Origin: Candidatus Palauibacter rhopaloidicola
Lineage (GTDB): Bacteria; Gemmatimonadota; Gemmatimonadetes; Palauibacterales; Palauibacteraceae
Length of the DNA stretch: 64,000 bases
NCBI GenBank assembly: GCA_026914155.1
Contig: JAPPGH010000012.1
Location: 1 to 64,000, forward strand
Reading direction: 5' to 3'
Shown: in pieces, positions 19,216-27,646 of the stretch
How positions within the stretch are numbered: position 1 is the stretch's first letter
Layout of the letters: each line of letters starts with the position of its first letter
Program-made: the position numbers and the translations under genes
Notes under the pieces: generated by a model
Databases searched by the model: none
What the model saw: the letters and a program-made list of their open reading frames with translations, nothing else
What the model was told of the DNA's origin: nothing

Positions 19216-20607
19216 ATGAGCGGGAGCCCGCTCGACCGGCTGCGCGAGAGCGGCGCGGCGCTCTCCCGCGTCACGGAACGCTGGGTGCCGGACGCGTGGG
19301 TGATCCTCATGTCGCTCACCGTGGTCGCGCTCCTCCTCGCGGTCACGGGCGGCGGCGCTTCGATCCCGGAGGCGGGACTGGCGTGGGGCGCGGGCGTGTG
19401 GACGCTGCTCGAACTCGCGATGCAGTTCTCGATCATCATGGTGGCGGCGCATGCGTGCGCGTCGTCCCCCCCGATGTACCGGATGCTCGACCGCCTCGCC
19501 GGCCTCCCGAACCCCGAACGCCCCGTGCAGGCGGTGGCCCTAGCCGCCGGATTCTCGATGGTGGCTGGCTATCTCAACTGGGCATTCGGGCTCGTCGGGT
19601 CCGCGCTCTTCGTCCCGTTCATCCTCAAGCGCAACCCGCGGGCCGACGTGCGCCTCGTGATCGCTGCGGCGTACATGGGCATCGGGACCGTGTGGCAGAG
19701 CGGCCTCTCCAGCTCCGCCCCGCTCATCATGGCCACGCCCGGCAACCCCCTGCTCGAGCCCGGTGCCGGTGCTCCCGTCGTGGACCGGCTCTATCCGGTC
19801 ACGGAGACGCTCTTTCATCCGTTCAACCTCGGCTACGCCGCTGTGATGCTGCTGGTGGGTCTCGTGGCCGCGATGGCGCTCCACCCGCACCGCGACGCCG
19901 TCACCCTCACGGAGGCGGAGGTCGACGAGATCCTCCCCGCGCCCCCGCCGCCGGCGCGCGCGGGCACGACGCCGGCCGAGCGCCTCGACCGCTTCCGAGG
20001 CTGGACGCTGCTCGCCGCCGTCCTGCTCGCGTATCCCCTCATCCACTCGATCGTCACCCGCGGCTTCGGCGCGAGCTGGACGATCAACGCGTACAACACG
20101 GTCTTCCTCTCCGTGGCGCTCCTCCTCCACGGCCGTCCGACGTCATTCCTGAGGGCCTGCCGCCACGGAGTGGCCTCGGCGTGGGGGATCATCCTTCAGT
20201 TCCCCTTCTACGCCGGCATCTTCGGCGTCATCCAGAACACGAACCTGGGAAGCTGGCTCGGCGAGCAGTTCGCCGCCGTCGCCACGACCCGGCTCTACCC
20301 CCTCGTGGTCTACGTCTATTCGGGGATCATGAGCATGTTCATCCCCTCGGCGGGCTCCAAGTGGATGATCGAGGCGCCGTACGTGATCCCCGCCGGCGAG
20401 GCGCTCGATGTGTCCGTCATGACCGTGCTCCTCGCCTACGCCTACGGAGATTCCGCCTTCAACCTCATCCACCCGTTCTGGGCGCTCCCCATCCTCGCGG
20501 TGACGCGGCGCCGCTTCGGGGAGATCCTCGGCTACGCTTTCCTCCTCTGGCTGGCGACGATCCTCCTCGGAGTCGCGACCATGCTCGTGATCCCGATCCG
20601 CTGGTGA
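19216..20607 (+). CDS. atoE: Short-chain fatty acid transporter, AtoE family
   Basis: 463-residue inner-membrane permease with about eleven to twelve hydrophobic helices. It matches the AtoE (TIGR00366) family proposed to take up short-chain fatty acids such as acetoacetate or butyrate. The recognisable family blocks are VTERWVPDAWVILMSLT at the N-terminus, FSMVAGYLNWAFGLVGSALF, GIGTVWQSGLSSSAPLIMATPGN, YVYSGIMSMFIPSAGSKW and a C-terminal NLIHPFWALPIL. A central cytoplasmic loop (about 225-255) is Pro/Ala-rich. It begins 18 bases after the AI-2E-family gene and probably shares its transcript. The symbol follows the family name; transport activity is inferred. Confidence 0.82.
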   Translation: MSGSPLDRLRESGAALSRVTERWVPDAWVILMSLTVVALLLAVTGGGASIPEAGLAWGAGVWTLLELAMQFSIIMVAAHACASSPPMYRMLDRLAGLPNPERPVQAVALAAGFSMVAGYLNWAFGLVGSALFVPFILKRNPRADVRLVIAAAYMGIGTVWQSGLSSSAPLIMATPGNPLLEPGAGAPVVDRLYPVTETLFHPFNLGYAAVMLLVGLVAAMALHPHRDAVTLTEAEVDEILPAPPPPARAGTTPAERLDRFRGWTLLAAVLLAYPLIHSIVTRGFGASWTINAYNTVFLSVALLLHGRPTSFLRACRHGVASAWGIILQFPFYAGIFGVIQNTNLGSWLGEQFAAVATTRLYPLVVYVYSGIMSMFIPSAGSKWMIEAPYVIPAGEALDVSVMTVLLAYAYGDSAFNLIHPFWALPILAVTRRRFGEILGYAFLLWLATILLGVATMLVIPIRW

Positions 20608-20647
20608 CGCCCGTGACGCACGCGACGCACGTGACTCCCGTGATCAC

Positions 20648-21145
20648 ATGAAGACCCTGCTCATCCTCCGGCACGCGAAGTCCTCCTGGGACCATCCCGG
20701 CCTCCGCGACCACGACCGCCCCCTCAACCCCCGCGGCCGCCGCGACGCGCCCCGCATGGGACGGTTCATGGCGGAGCAGGATCTCGTGCCCGACCGCATC
20801 GTGAGTTCGACCGCCGTCCGCGCGCTCACCACGGCGGAACTCGCGGCGGCGGAGTTCGGCGAGGAGGTGGAGATCGAGACGACGCACGACCTCTACGGCG
20901 CCTCTCCCGACGGTTACGTCGAGGTCGCGGAGGCGATGGGAGGAACGGCGGAGCGCCTCATGCTCGTCGGGCACAACCCGGGCATCACCTCCCTCGTCTG
21001 GCACCTGACGGGCGAGGGCGAATACATGCCGACCGCTGCCCTCGCCGCCGTCGAACTGGACATCGACGACTGGTCGGAACTGGGCTCGGCCCGCCGCGGC
21101 CGCCTCGTCGGCTTCTGGCGCCCCAAGGCCCTCCCGTCCGGCTGA
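20648..21145 (+). CDS. sixA: Phosphohistidine phosphatase SixA-like (histidine phosphatase superfamily)
   Basis: Small 165-residue branch-2-like histidine phosphatase. The catalytic RHAKS motif (LILRHAKSSWD, His9) at the extreme N-terminus and the second catalytic His in LMLVGHNPGIT (near residue 106) mark the SixA subfamily, which removes phosphate from phosphohistidine on HPt domains or PTS components. The intervening arginine-rich RPLNPRGRRDAPRMG segment supplies the phosphate pocket. Length is typical. It is the last gene of the run that includes the AtoE-like permease, before two palindromes at 21165-21234. Confidence 0.88.
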   Translation: MKTLLILRHAKSSWDHPGLRDHDRPLNPRGRRDAPRMGRFMAEQDLVPDRIVSSTAVRALTTAELAAAEFGEEVEIETTHDLYGASPDGYVEVAEAMGGTAERLMLVGHNPGITSLVWHLTGEGEYMPTAALAAVELDIDDWSELGSARRGRLVGFWRPKALPSG

Positions 21146-21164
21146 CGCCGAGAAGACGGTCGGA

Positions 21165-21234
21165 GACGTTCCCGCGGGAACGTCGGAACCCGCAGTGGCG
21201 CAACTGGCCGAACGAAACGTTCCCGCGGGAACGT
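21165..21234. repeat. Two near-identical perfect palindromes between convergent genes
   Basis: A 20-bp perfect palindrome GACGTTCCCGCGGGAACGTC at 21165-21184 and an 18-bp perfect palindrome ACGTTCCCGCGGGAACGT at 21217-21234, centres 51 bp apart. They share a 16-18 bp core and lie in the 99-bp gap between the sixA stop and the stop of the opposite-strand monoheme protein. They could act as a bidirectional terminator (no T-run follows either) or be a paired REP-like or protein-binding element. Confidence 0.75.
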
Positions 21235-21244
21235 GAGAACGCCG

Positions 21245-21835
21245 TCAGCGTCCGGTGGAGGGGACCGTGATCGAGAGGGTGTAGACGAGGTCGTCGAGCG
21301 GGGAGTCGTCCCCGCCCCCGGAGTTTGCGGCGAGGTGGAGCACGACCGGCGCCTCCGTCTCGGGGGCGCGCCACTCGAAGGTCCACTCCGCGATGCCGTC
21401 CGTCGGCGTGGAGCCGGTGCGGGTGTGCTGGACGTATTCGGTGCCGTTTTCTCCCCGCACGACGGTGACGCGGTCGTCGAGCGGCCGGATCTCGCCGGCC
21501 CCGGCGCCGCGCCGGTCCCCGTCCGCGAAGCGGAACGCCCCCTGGAAGCCGGCGGCGAGCATGTCGAAGCTCTCGAAGCGGACGGTCACCGGGTGGCGCT
21601 GGCCGGGGCGGTAGCCGCCATCGAGTCCGAGCACCTGCAGCGCGGCCCCCGGTTCGTTGAGCGGAGCGCCGAAGTGACAGGTGGCGCAGGTCGGTTCCCC
21701 GAAGCCTCCCGTGTGGCCCGGAGGCGGTCCCTCGACGTGCGGCGGCGCGTGCGGAGGGGGGCGCACCGCGGCGACCCCGGCCAGCGCGAAGAGGCCCGCG
21801 GCGCAGAGCGCGGCCGCGGGCCCCGGGAGGGACAT
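21245..21835 (-). CDS. Secreted monoheme c-type protein with Reeler-like beta domain
   Basis: 196-residue exported protein. It starts MSLPGPAAALCAAGLFALAGVAA, a Sec signal peptide, followed closely by a single heme c attachment motif CATCH (Cys-Ala-Thr-Cys-His) in GGFGEPTCATCHFGAPLN. The remainder is a beta-sandwich-like region beginning RYRPGQ-type sequence (YRPGQRHPVTVRFE) and ending PLDDLVYTLSITV, resembling the Reeler/choice-of-anchor domains found next to CxxCH motifs in environmental bacteria. The function is unknown, but heme and periplasmic location suggest redox or ligand sensing. ATG at 21835 overlaps the stop of the upstream propeller gene (ATGA), so the two are co-translated. A longer upstream frame exists but lacks a leader. 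Confidence 0.75.
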   Translation of the reverse strand: MSLPGPAAALCAAGLFALAGVAAVRPPPHAPPHVEGPPPGHTGGFGEPTCATCHFGAPLNEPGAALQVLGLDGGYRPGQRHPVTVRFESFDMLAAGFQGAFRFADGDRRGAGAGEIRPLDDRVTVVRGENGTEYVQHTRTGSTPTDGIAEWTFEWRAPETEAPVVLHLAANSGGGDDSPLDDLVYTLSITVPSTGR

Positions 21836-22893
21836 CAGCGCGAGCGCGGCGACACCACCGCCCGGCCGACCGTGTTCACGTCCGCCCCGAACCAGATCGA
21901 GTCCGTGGCCGGATCGTAGTACATGTGCCGGATCGTGCCGCCCCCGCTCGGCACGTCGAGCGTGCCCACGAATTCCTCCGAGTCCGTGTCGAAGCCCACG
22001 AACCGGTTCGGCTGGATTCCCGTCTCGACGAGCCACACCACGTCGTACTTGTCGATCGCCACCCCGTACGGCCGCGACTCCTCGCCCGCCGGCAGGTCGT
22101 ATTCCCGCTGGAATCCGCCGCCCTCCTCGACGAGACCGATCTTCCCCCGGCTGTAGTCGACGTACCAGATCCGGTCCTTCGAGTCGATGACCAGGCGGCG
22201 CGGCCGCGCGCCCTCGGGCAGGTCGTAGCCGATAAGTTCGAACGAGGACGGCTCCACCATCCCGATCAGGTTCGTGTTGAAGTGCGCGATCCAGGGCCGG
22301 TTCTCCGAGTCGAGCTTGACCCCGTACGGACGGCTCGAGCCCATGCCGCGGCGCGTCTCGACCTCGGGCGCCTCCACCAGCCGCACCTCCCTCGACTCCT
22401 TGTCGAGGAAGCCGACCAGGTTCCCGCCCTGCACGGAGAACCAGATGTCCCCGTTGTCGTCCCAGATCAGCGTGTGCGGATCCCGCGCGCGCTCGTCCGG
22501 CATCATGATCTTGTCGATCTCACCGGTGGCCGGATCGATGATCCCGATGTGGTTCGCCCGGTTGCCCGCGTAGTAGACCATCCCGTCATCGTCGACGATC
22601 AGGTTGTGGGGCCCCGTGCCGTCGTCCATGTCGTAGCGCGTGAACTCCCCCGTGGCCGGGTCCAGCACGGCGGCGTAGTGGGCGGCCTGTCCCACGAACC
22701 AGACGCGGCCGTCCGGTCCGACGAACGGGTCGCGCGGACGGCTGTCGGGGTAGGGCACCGTCCACTCCTCGATGGTGAGCACGTCGGTCGACGCGGTGTG
22801 GTCCTGCGCCGCCGCCTCCGCGGAGCCAATGAACGTCGCCGCCGCCGCGAACCCTGCCGCCGCCAGCGTCGCAACCCGAATTCGATGGATCAT
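21835..22893 (-). CDS. Secreted beta-propeller protein, virginiamycin B lyase-like (Vgb/NHL type)
   Basis: 352-residue exported protein with an Ala-rich signal peptide (about residues 1-29, ending AAAQ). The rest is a regular repeat of roughly 40-45 residues with the pattern PHNLIVDDDGMVYYA, PHTLIWDDNGDIWFS, PYGVKLDSENRPWIA, PRRLVIDSKDRIWYV and PYGVAIDKYDVVWLV. This indicates a six- or seven-bladed propeller of the Vgb/SMP-30/NHL type. Vgb enzymes linearise streptogramin B antibiotics, but most environmental homologues are not known to do so, and the active-site His/Glu set was not assigned here. It is translationally coupled downstream to the monoheme protein, suggesting the propeller and heme protein act together in the periplasm, and it overlaps the upstream transporter by 4 bases. 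Confidence 0.82.
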   Translation of the reverse strand: MIHRIRVATLAAAGFAAAATFIGSAEAAAQDHTASTDVLTIEEWTVPYPDSRPRDPFVGPDGRVWFVGQAAHYAAVLDPATGEFTRYDMDDGTGPHNLIVDDDGMVYYAGNRANHIGIIDPATGEIDKIMMPDERARDPHTLIWDDNGDIWFSVQGGNLVGFLDKESREVRLVEAPEVETRRGMGSSRPYGVKLDSENRPWIAHFNTNLIGMVEPSSFELIGYDLPEGARPRRLVIDSKDRIWYVDYSRGKIGLVEEGGGFQREYDLPAGEESRPYGVAIDKYDVVWLVETGIQPNRFVGFDTDSEEFVGTLDVPSGGGTIRHMYYDPATDSIWFGADVNTVGRAVVSPRSR

Positions 22894-24380
22894 TGCCGTA
22901 CCTCCTCGATCGCTGATCCTGCTTCATGCCTTGCCGCCCGCACCTTGGGCGTCAGATAGATATTGGCGGTCAGACGGCCCAACAGAAAGCCGGTGAAGGC
23001 GGCCGTCGCCCCGACCCAGCCCAGCCCCCAGCCGACCGCGACGAACACGACGGCCACGGCCGTGATTTCCGCGGCGGTCCCGACGATGATCGGACCCGTC
23101 GTCCGGTGCCGGATCAGCGTGCCGCGCTGCAGCGAGAGGAGGACGCCGAGGAAGGGGACGGGGGTGAGCACCCGCGCGGCCGGAATCGCGAAGGAGGCGA
23201 GTTCGGGCGTAAGGCCGGACACGTGGACGAACCAGAGCTGAGAGAGGGGGGTGAACGCGAGGAGCGCGAGGATGCCGGAGAGCGTCGCGCCGAGACCGAG
23301 GGCGAAGCGGCGGATCTGCTCGTAGCCCTCGTTCCGCCGGCCCAGAAGCGCGATGACCGCGTCCTGGAAGCTGAGGCCCACGGAGCGGAAGATGAATCCG
23401 AGCGAGTGCACGACCGGGAACACGGCGAGGGACTCGACCGGCGACGCGGCGCGACCCATGAAGAAGGTCAGCATCGGCTGGATCGCGATCCCGATCAGCG
23501 ACGTGAGCATGAGCGGCACGTAGAAGCGCCCGATGTCACCGAAGCCCAGTTCGCCCCCGCCGGTCCCCACGCCCGACTCCGGATCGGCGGTCGAGACGCC
23601 CACGCGGCCGATCTCCGCGATGTCGTGAGGGTCCGAGGAGACCGCGACCGGGTCGGTCGCATCGGCCGGCTGGCCGGCCGGGACGAGGAGGGCGCGGATG
23701 GCGTCCCGGGCCATCCAGCGCGCCACCGCCGCCTCCATCACCACGCCGAACGAGAGCGCGGAGGCCCCGACCGCGGCGCCGGGGAGTTCGGTGGCGATGG
23801 CGAGGGCGAGCGCGGCGACCGACATCGAGACGAGCCGCACGACCGTCCCGCCCGCCACGAGCCGCGTCCGCCCGGACCGGATGAGTACGCCCTGCCAGAA
23901 GCGCCGGTAGCCGATCGCGGCCGGCCAGGGCAGGAAGCACCACAGCGCCCCGTACGTCAGGCGCGCCAGTTCTTCCGGCAGGCCGAGCACCCCCAGCATG
24001 AGCCCGCGGTGCACCGGCGGCACGAGCACGACGAGGAGCATCAGCGTGGAGAAGGCGTTCAGCCCGTGCGCGAACGTCCGCAGCCGCCGGTAGGAGACGG
24101 CGTCCTCCACGAGGGCGGTCGAGGCGCTCAGCAGCATGATGACCGGCGCCTCCATCAGGACCGCCAGCGCGATCGCCACGCCGTAGGCCGCCAGCCCCAG
24201 CGTGGGATCCGGCAGCCGCGCCACCACCGCCGCCAGGTAGGGCCCCTCGACCGCCATCATCAACCACGTGGCGGCCAGCGGGGCCCAGAAGGCGAAGATC
24301 CGGCGTGGCGAAAGGTCCGTGGCGGCGTTCAGCGGGGCGGCGGTCAGCGGAAGAGACCTTCCAGGCGCTCCAGCGACCAC
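22890..24380 (-). CDS. Multidrug/MOP-superfamily-like membrane transporter
   Basis: Integral membrane protein with about twelve predicted helices and a long internal hydrophilic loop (near 23540-23660) between two six-helix halves. The layout and motifs such as FAFWAPLAATWLMMAVEGPYLAAVVARL at the start and GRLTANIYLTPKVRAA at the end resemble MATE/MOP flippases and the ankylosis (ANK)-like branch, which export small anions or drugs; which one is uncertain. The start is not obvious. No ATG precedes helix 1. A GTG at 24380 gives a 496-residue protein overlapping the SRPBCC gene, and a CTG sharing the SRPBCC stop (CTGA at 24343-24346) is another candidate. Its stop overlaps the propeller gene start (ATGA), so this forms a transporter-propeller-heme protein unit. 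Confidence 0.65.
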   Translation of the reverse strand: MVAGAPGRSLPLTAAPLNAATDLSPRRIFAFWAPLAATWLMMAVEGPYLAAVVARLPDPTLGLAAYGVAIALAVLMEAPVIMLLSASTALVEDAVSYRRLRTFAHGLNAFSTLMLLVVLVPPVHRGLMLGVLGLPEELARLTYGALWCFLPWPAAIGYRRFWQGVLIRSGRTRLVAGGTVVRLVSMSVAALALAIATELPGAAVGASALSFGVVMEAAVARWMARDAIRALLVPAGQPADATDPVAVSSDPHDIAEIGRVGVSTADPESGVGTGGGELGFGDIGRFYVPLMLTSLIGIAIQPMLTFFMGRAASPVESLAVFPVVHSLGFIFRSVGLSFQDAVIALLGRRNEGYEQIRRFALGLGATLSGILALLAFTPLSQLWFVHVSGLTPELASFAIPAARVLTPVPFLGVLLSLQRGTLIRHRTTGPIIVGTAAEITAVAVVFVAVGWGLGWVGATAAFTGFLLGRLTANIYLTPKVRAARHEAGSAIEEVRQ

Positions 24381-24784
24381 GTCCACCCGAGGCGGTGTCC
24401 CTCCGCGGCCTCGGCGGCCGCGAAGCCCTCGTGGGCGAGGGTGACCTCGGTCGACGCCCCGTCGGCGATGAACTCGACCGTAACGATCGTCTCGCCGACC
24501 GCGGCTTCCGGCTCCTCCCAGTCCCACGTATACACCAGCCGGTTAGGGGGATCGACCTCCCGGTACACTCCGAACGCCGTATGGAGCGTTCCCGCTTCCG
24601 CCTCGATGAGCAGGCGGTACGCTCCCCCGGGCACGAGGTCGACCTCCGAGTCCCGGATCGTCCCGCCAGGAGGGCAGGACCAGTGCCGGATCCGATCCGG
24701 TTCAGTCCACGCGCGGAATACCGCCTCGGGAGGCGCGGGAATCGTTCTCGTGACGCGGCACGCTCGATCAGCGGAAGCGGTCAT
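24344..24784 (-). CDS. SRPBCC / AHSA1-family protein
   Basis: 146-residue START-like (SRPBCC) protein of the activator-of-Hsp90-homologue type. Family features are the opening VTRTIPAPPEAVFRAWTEPDRIRHW, the middle GGAYRLLIEAEAGTLHTAFGVYREVDPPNRLVYTW and the closing GWTWSLERLEGLF helix. These proteins form a deep hydrophobic cavity for lipids or polyketide-like ligands; many bacterial members lack a known ligand and often act as small regulators or stress proteins. The ATG at 24784 starts right at the conserved domain; a longer start at 24823 adds 13 non-conserved residues. It heads the minus-strand run that includes the transporter, propeller and monoheme genes. Confidence 0.85.
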   Translation of the reverse strand: MTASADRACRVTRTIPAPPEAVFRAWTEPDRIRHWSCPPGGTIRDSEVDLVPGGAYRLLIEAEAGTLHTAFGVYREVDPPNRLVYTWDWEEPEAAVGETIVTVEFIADGASTEVTLAHEGFAAAEAAEGHRLGWTWSLERLEGLFR

Positions 24785-24952
24785 CCGATTCTCCTCGGAG
24801 TCTGGGGCGAAACCTGCGGTCAAATCTGCGGCGGAATCCGCGGCCGTCCGGCGTGGAATCTGGCGCGAGACGATGGGACGGGATCAGGTTGTCCCATTCG
24901 TACATGATTAACGACTCGTCGGGCAAGGAGTTCCCCCGTTCGTGAATCGCTC

Positions 24953-25531
24953 GTGAACCCGGCAAAGCTGGTCGTTCCCGCGGTCCTCCTCGGACTCCTC
25001 GCGCCTGCGGCCGCGGCCGCCCAGGGATCCGTCTCGGACCGGGATCGATTCGCCCTGTTCGCTGCCTGCAACCCCGTTCCGGTGGAGGTCTTCGTCACCA
25101 ACACGGGCGGACCGGCCGAAGTCACGACGCCGGCCGTGCAGGGCATGGCGACGAGCCGGCTGCAGGCCGCCGGGATCTACGCCCCCGCCGGCCGGCCGGG
25201 CGCGTCCACCCTCCAGTTGTCCGTATTCGTCAGCGCTCAGAGGCTCTCCGCAACCGCCGCCGTGACGGTCTACGTCATCCGCCTGCGCCTCCTGAAGCTC
25301 CTCTACGACCGGCAGAGCGATCCCCGGGGGGGAGAGGCCGGGGGCGGCTCCGCGGGCTCTCCCGGCGCCGCGCCGGAGTGGTTGAACTGGGCCCCGACGT
25401 GGGAAACCCCGCAGCAGGGAATCGGCTTCTATCTCGGGCGCGACGGGGGCCCCGTCACGAGTCTGGTCGCCAGCATGATGGACGAGTTCGTGCGCGAGTA
25501 CCGGCGCGTGAACGCCGAAGCCTGCCGGTAG
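24953..25531 (+). CDS. Secreted protein of unknown function
   Basis: 192-residue protein with a clear Sec signal peptide (about 1-24: basic start, VVPAVLLGLLAPAAAA, cleavage near AAAQG). It has one Cys pair (Cys39 near ALFAACNP and Cys191 at the C-terminus) that could form a disulfide. No known family was recognised. The mature part is alpha/beta with a Gly/Pro-rich patch around 125-140. The GTG start at 24953 places the signal peptide correctly. It stands alone between the divergent SRPBCC gene and the radical SAM gene. Confidence 0.6.
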   Translation: MNPAKLVVPAVLLGLLAPAAAAAQGSVSDRDRFALFAACNPVPVEVFVTNTGGPAEVTTPAVQGMATSRLQAAGIYAPAGRPGASTLQLSVFVSAQRLSATAAVTVYVIRLRLLKLLYDRQSDPRGGEAGGGSAGSPGAAPEWLNWAPTWETPQQGIGFYLGRDGGPVTSLVASMMDEFVREYRRVNAEACR

Positions 25532-25673
25532 CCGTCCCCGCTGGCCGATTGCCTCCGGGCTGTGGCAAAACCCCGTAACCGATTGCCGCCGGGCGTGGCC
25601 CGCACCTAGGTTGCTCGATTCCGCTACGCACCTGAAGCCGGCTACGCGTGCACCCACTCCGAGAGGATCGCCG

Positions 25674-27242
25674 TTGCGCAAGCTCCGCGTAGGTATCGTG
25701 GACCTGGTGTCGAAGGGACCCACGAAGGCCCTGTACGCCAAGGTGATGCACGCGAACCTCGCGAGCATCATGCCGCAGGTTCTCGGCGCGTGGTGCGAGG
25801 AGGCAGGGCACGATGTGAGCCTCGTCTGCTACACCGGCTTCGAGGACCTCGTCGAGGAACTCCCGCAAGATATCGATCTGCTCTTCGTGAGCGCGTTTTC
25901 CCAGGGGGCCCAACTCGCCTACGCCATCAGCGAGATGTTCCGCCAGCGGGGGGCCGTCACCTGTATCGGCGGTCCGCACGCCCGCTGCTATCCCCAGGAC
26001 GCTCAGAAGTACTTCGACTACGTGTTCGGCTTCACCGACAAGGAGGTGCTCAACGGAGTCCTCGACGACTGCCAGCCGCAGCGGCCCCTGGGCCGCCACG
26101 TGACGGCCGAGACGCAGCCGGTGTCCCTGCCCGGTGTGCGCGCACGCTGGAAGTTCATCGAGCCGACGCTCAACAAGGCACCGTTGTTCAAGATCGTCCC
26201 CATGCTCGGCAGCCTCGGGTGCCCGTACACCTGCAGCTTCTGCATCGATTCCGTCATCCCCTACCAGCCGCTCGACTTCGACGAGATGCGGGACGACCTC
26301 CGCTTCCTCGCGAAGAAGATGAAGCGGCCGATCGTCGGCTGGCACGACCCCAACTTCGGGGTCCGCTTCGACGACGTGCTGGGGGCGATCGAGGACGCCG
26401 TCCCCCCCGGCACGATCGAGTTCATCGCCGAGAGCAGCCTCTCCCTGCTCGGGGAGCCGCGGCTCAAGCGACTCGCGAAAGCCGGCTTCCGTGCGATCCT
26501 GCCCGGCGTCGAGTCGTGGTACATGCTGGGGAACAAGTCGAAGTCCCGGAACCGTCACGGGCTCGAGAAGGTCCGCCAGGTGTCGGACCATTCCAACCTC
26601 ATCACGAGCTACATCCCCTATCTCCAGACCAACTTCGTGATGGGTCTCGATTGTGACGAAGGCCCCGAGCCCTTCGAACTCACGAAGAAGTTCCTGGATG
26701 CCTCGCCCGCCGCCTTCCCCGGCTACTCCCTGCTGACGTCGTTCGGAGAGGCGGCCCCGCTCAACCTCGAATACCAGCAGGAAGGGCGGGTGCTCGGCTT
26801 CCCGTTCCACTTCCTCAACAACAATCACGCGATGAACCTCAAGCCGAAGAACTACGAGTGGATCGAGTTCTACGACCACGTCATCGACCTCACGCAGTAC
26901 AGCTTCTCGAAGCGGGCGGTCTGGCGTCGGCTGAGGGCCAACCGCGGCGGCATCCCACGGCTCCTGAACGCCGTGCGCGCACTCTCGTCGGAGGGGAACG
27001 GGAGGATCGCCTACTACACGACCGTGCGCGACAAGCTCAAGTCGGACCGGAAGTTCCGGGACTACTTCGAGGGCGAGACGCAGGAGTTGCCGCAGTTCTA
27101 CATCGACCGCGTGAAGCACGATCTCGGGCCGCTGTGGGAGTTCCTGCCGGAGGGCGCGATCGAGCACGACCCCTACGCCTATATCAAGAGCACGGGCGGC
27201 GCGGCCCCGGTGCAGGCGCGGGCCGGAGCGGTCGTCCACTAG
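25674..27242 (+). CDS. Radical SAM enzyme with N-terminal cobalamin-type Rossmann domain
   Basis: 522-residue enzyme. The N-terminal about 140 residues form a B12-binding-like Rossmann fold (LRVGIVDLVSKGP..., LLFVSAFSQGAQLAYAISEMFRQRG, CIGGPHARCYPQ), but the DxHxxG motif for dimethylbenzimidazole-off cobalamin is not evident. The radical SAM core follows with Cys183-xxx-Cys187-xx-Cys190 in GCPYTCSFC, binding the [4Fe-4S] cluster that cleaves S-adenosylmethionine. The C-terminal 150 residues are a helical accessory domain. Relatives act in methylation, ring contraction or natural-product and lipid modification; the substrate is unknown. TTG at 25674 is chosen because GAGAGGATC sits just upstream and it starts at the Rossmann strand; an earlier TTG at 25611 adds 21 unconserved residues. 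Confidence 0.82.
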   Translation: MRKLRVGIVDLVSKGPTKALYAKVMHANLASIMPQVLGAWCEEAGHDVSLVCYTGFEDLVEELPQDIDLLFVSAFSQGAQLAYAISEMFRQRGAVTCIGGPHARCYPQDAQKYFDYVFGFTDKEVLNGVLDDCQPQRPLGRHVTAETQPVSLPGVRARWKFIEPTLNKAPLFKIVPMLGSLGCPYTCSFCIDSVIPYQPLDFDEMRDDLRFLAKKMKRPIVGWHDPNFGVRFDDVLGAIEDAVPPGTIEFIAESSLSLLGEPRLKRLAKAGFRAILPGVESWYMLGNKSKSRNRHGLEKVRQVSDHSNLITSYIPYLQTNFVMGLDCDEGPEPFELTKKFLDASPAAFPGYSLLTSFGEAAPLNLEYQQEGRVLGFPFHFLNNNHAMNLKPKNYEWIEFYDHVIDLTQYSFSKRAVWRRLRANRGGIPRLLNAVRALSSEGNGRIAYYTTVRDKLKSDRKFRDYFEGETQELPQFYIDRVKHDLGPLWEFLPEGAIEHDPYAYIKSTGGAAPVQARAGAVVH

Positions 27243-27309
27243 TCGAGGAAAGGTCCCGCGTCCGGGGAGGTCCATCCCGGGCCGGACCCCCGAAGCGAGC
27301 CACGTCGCG

Positions 27310-27591
27310 ATGTCCAGAGCCTTCGTCAACGAAGACGCGACGCACGAACCCGAGCCGCGCTACGCGCTCCCGCCGCGCGAGTCGCCGCGCTTCGACGCGG
27401 CCGCCGCGCGGGCCCTGCTCGAGGGTGCCCACATCGGCAACACGCACAGCGCCGAGACCGCGACCGGCTACGGCTGGGGCGACCCCGCCCTGGCGCCGCA
27501 CATCGAGGATCTGATCGGCGAGGCGGAGGGACTCGGCGACGAGCGCATGGCTCGCCTCGGGCGACGCTACCTGCGCGCGGCCCGCCGCTGA
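27310..27591 (+). CDS. Small hypothetical protein after the radical SAM gene
   Basis: 93-residue soluble protein, charged and Ala/Arg-rich. A segment ARALLEGAHIGNTHSAETATGYGWGDPALAPHIEDLIGEAEG has a look of a conserved core, followed by a basic helix. No family was recognised. It starts 67 bases after the radical SAM gene in the same direction and probably shares its transcript; it could be the partner or substrate peptide of that enzyme, though nothing in it resembles a classic RiPP leader. Confidence 0.5.
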   Translation: MSRAFVNEDATHEPEPRYALPPRESPRFDAAAARALLEGAHIGNTHSAETATGYGWGDPALAPHIEDLIGEAEGLGDERMARLGRRYLRAARR

Positions 27592-27646
27592 CGGGAGGCG
27601 AAGAGGCCGCCGCACTCGACCCACGACGGGGGATGGAGGCGGAAAC

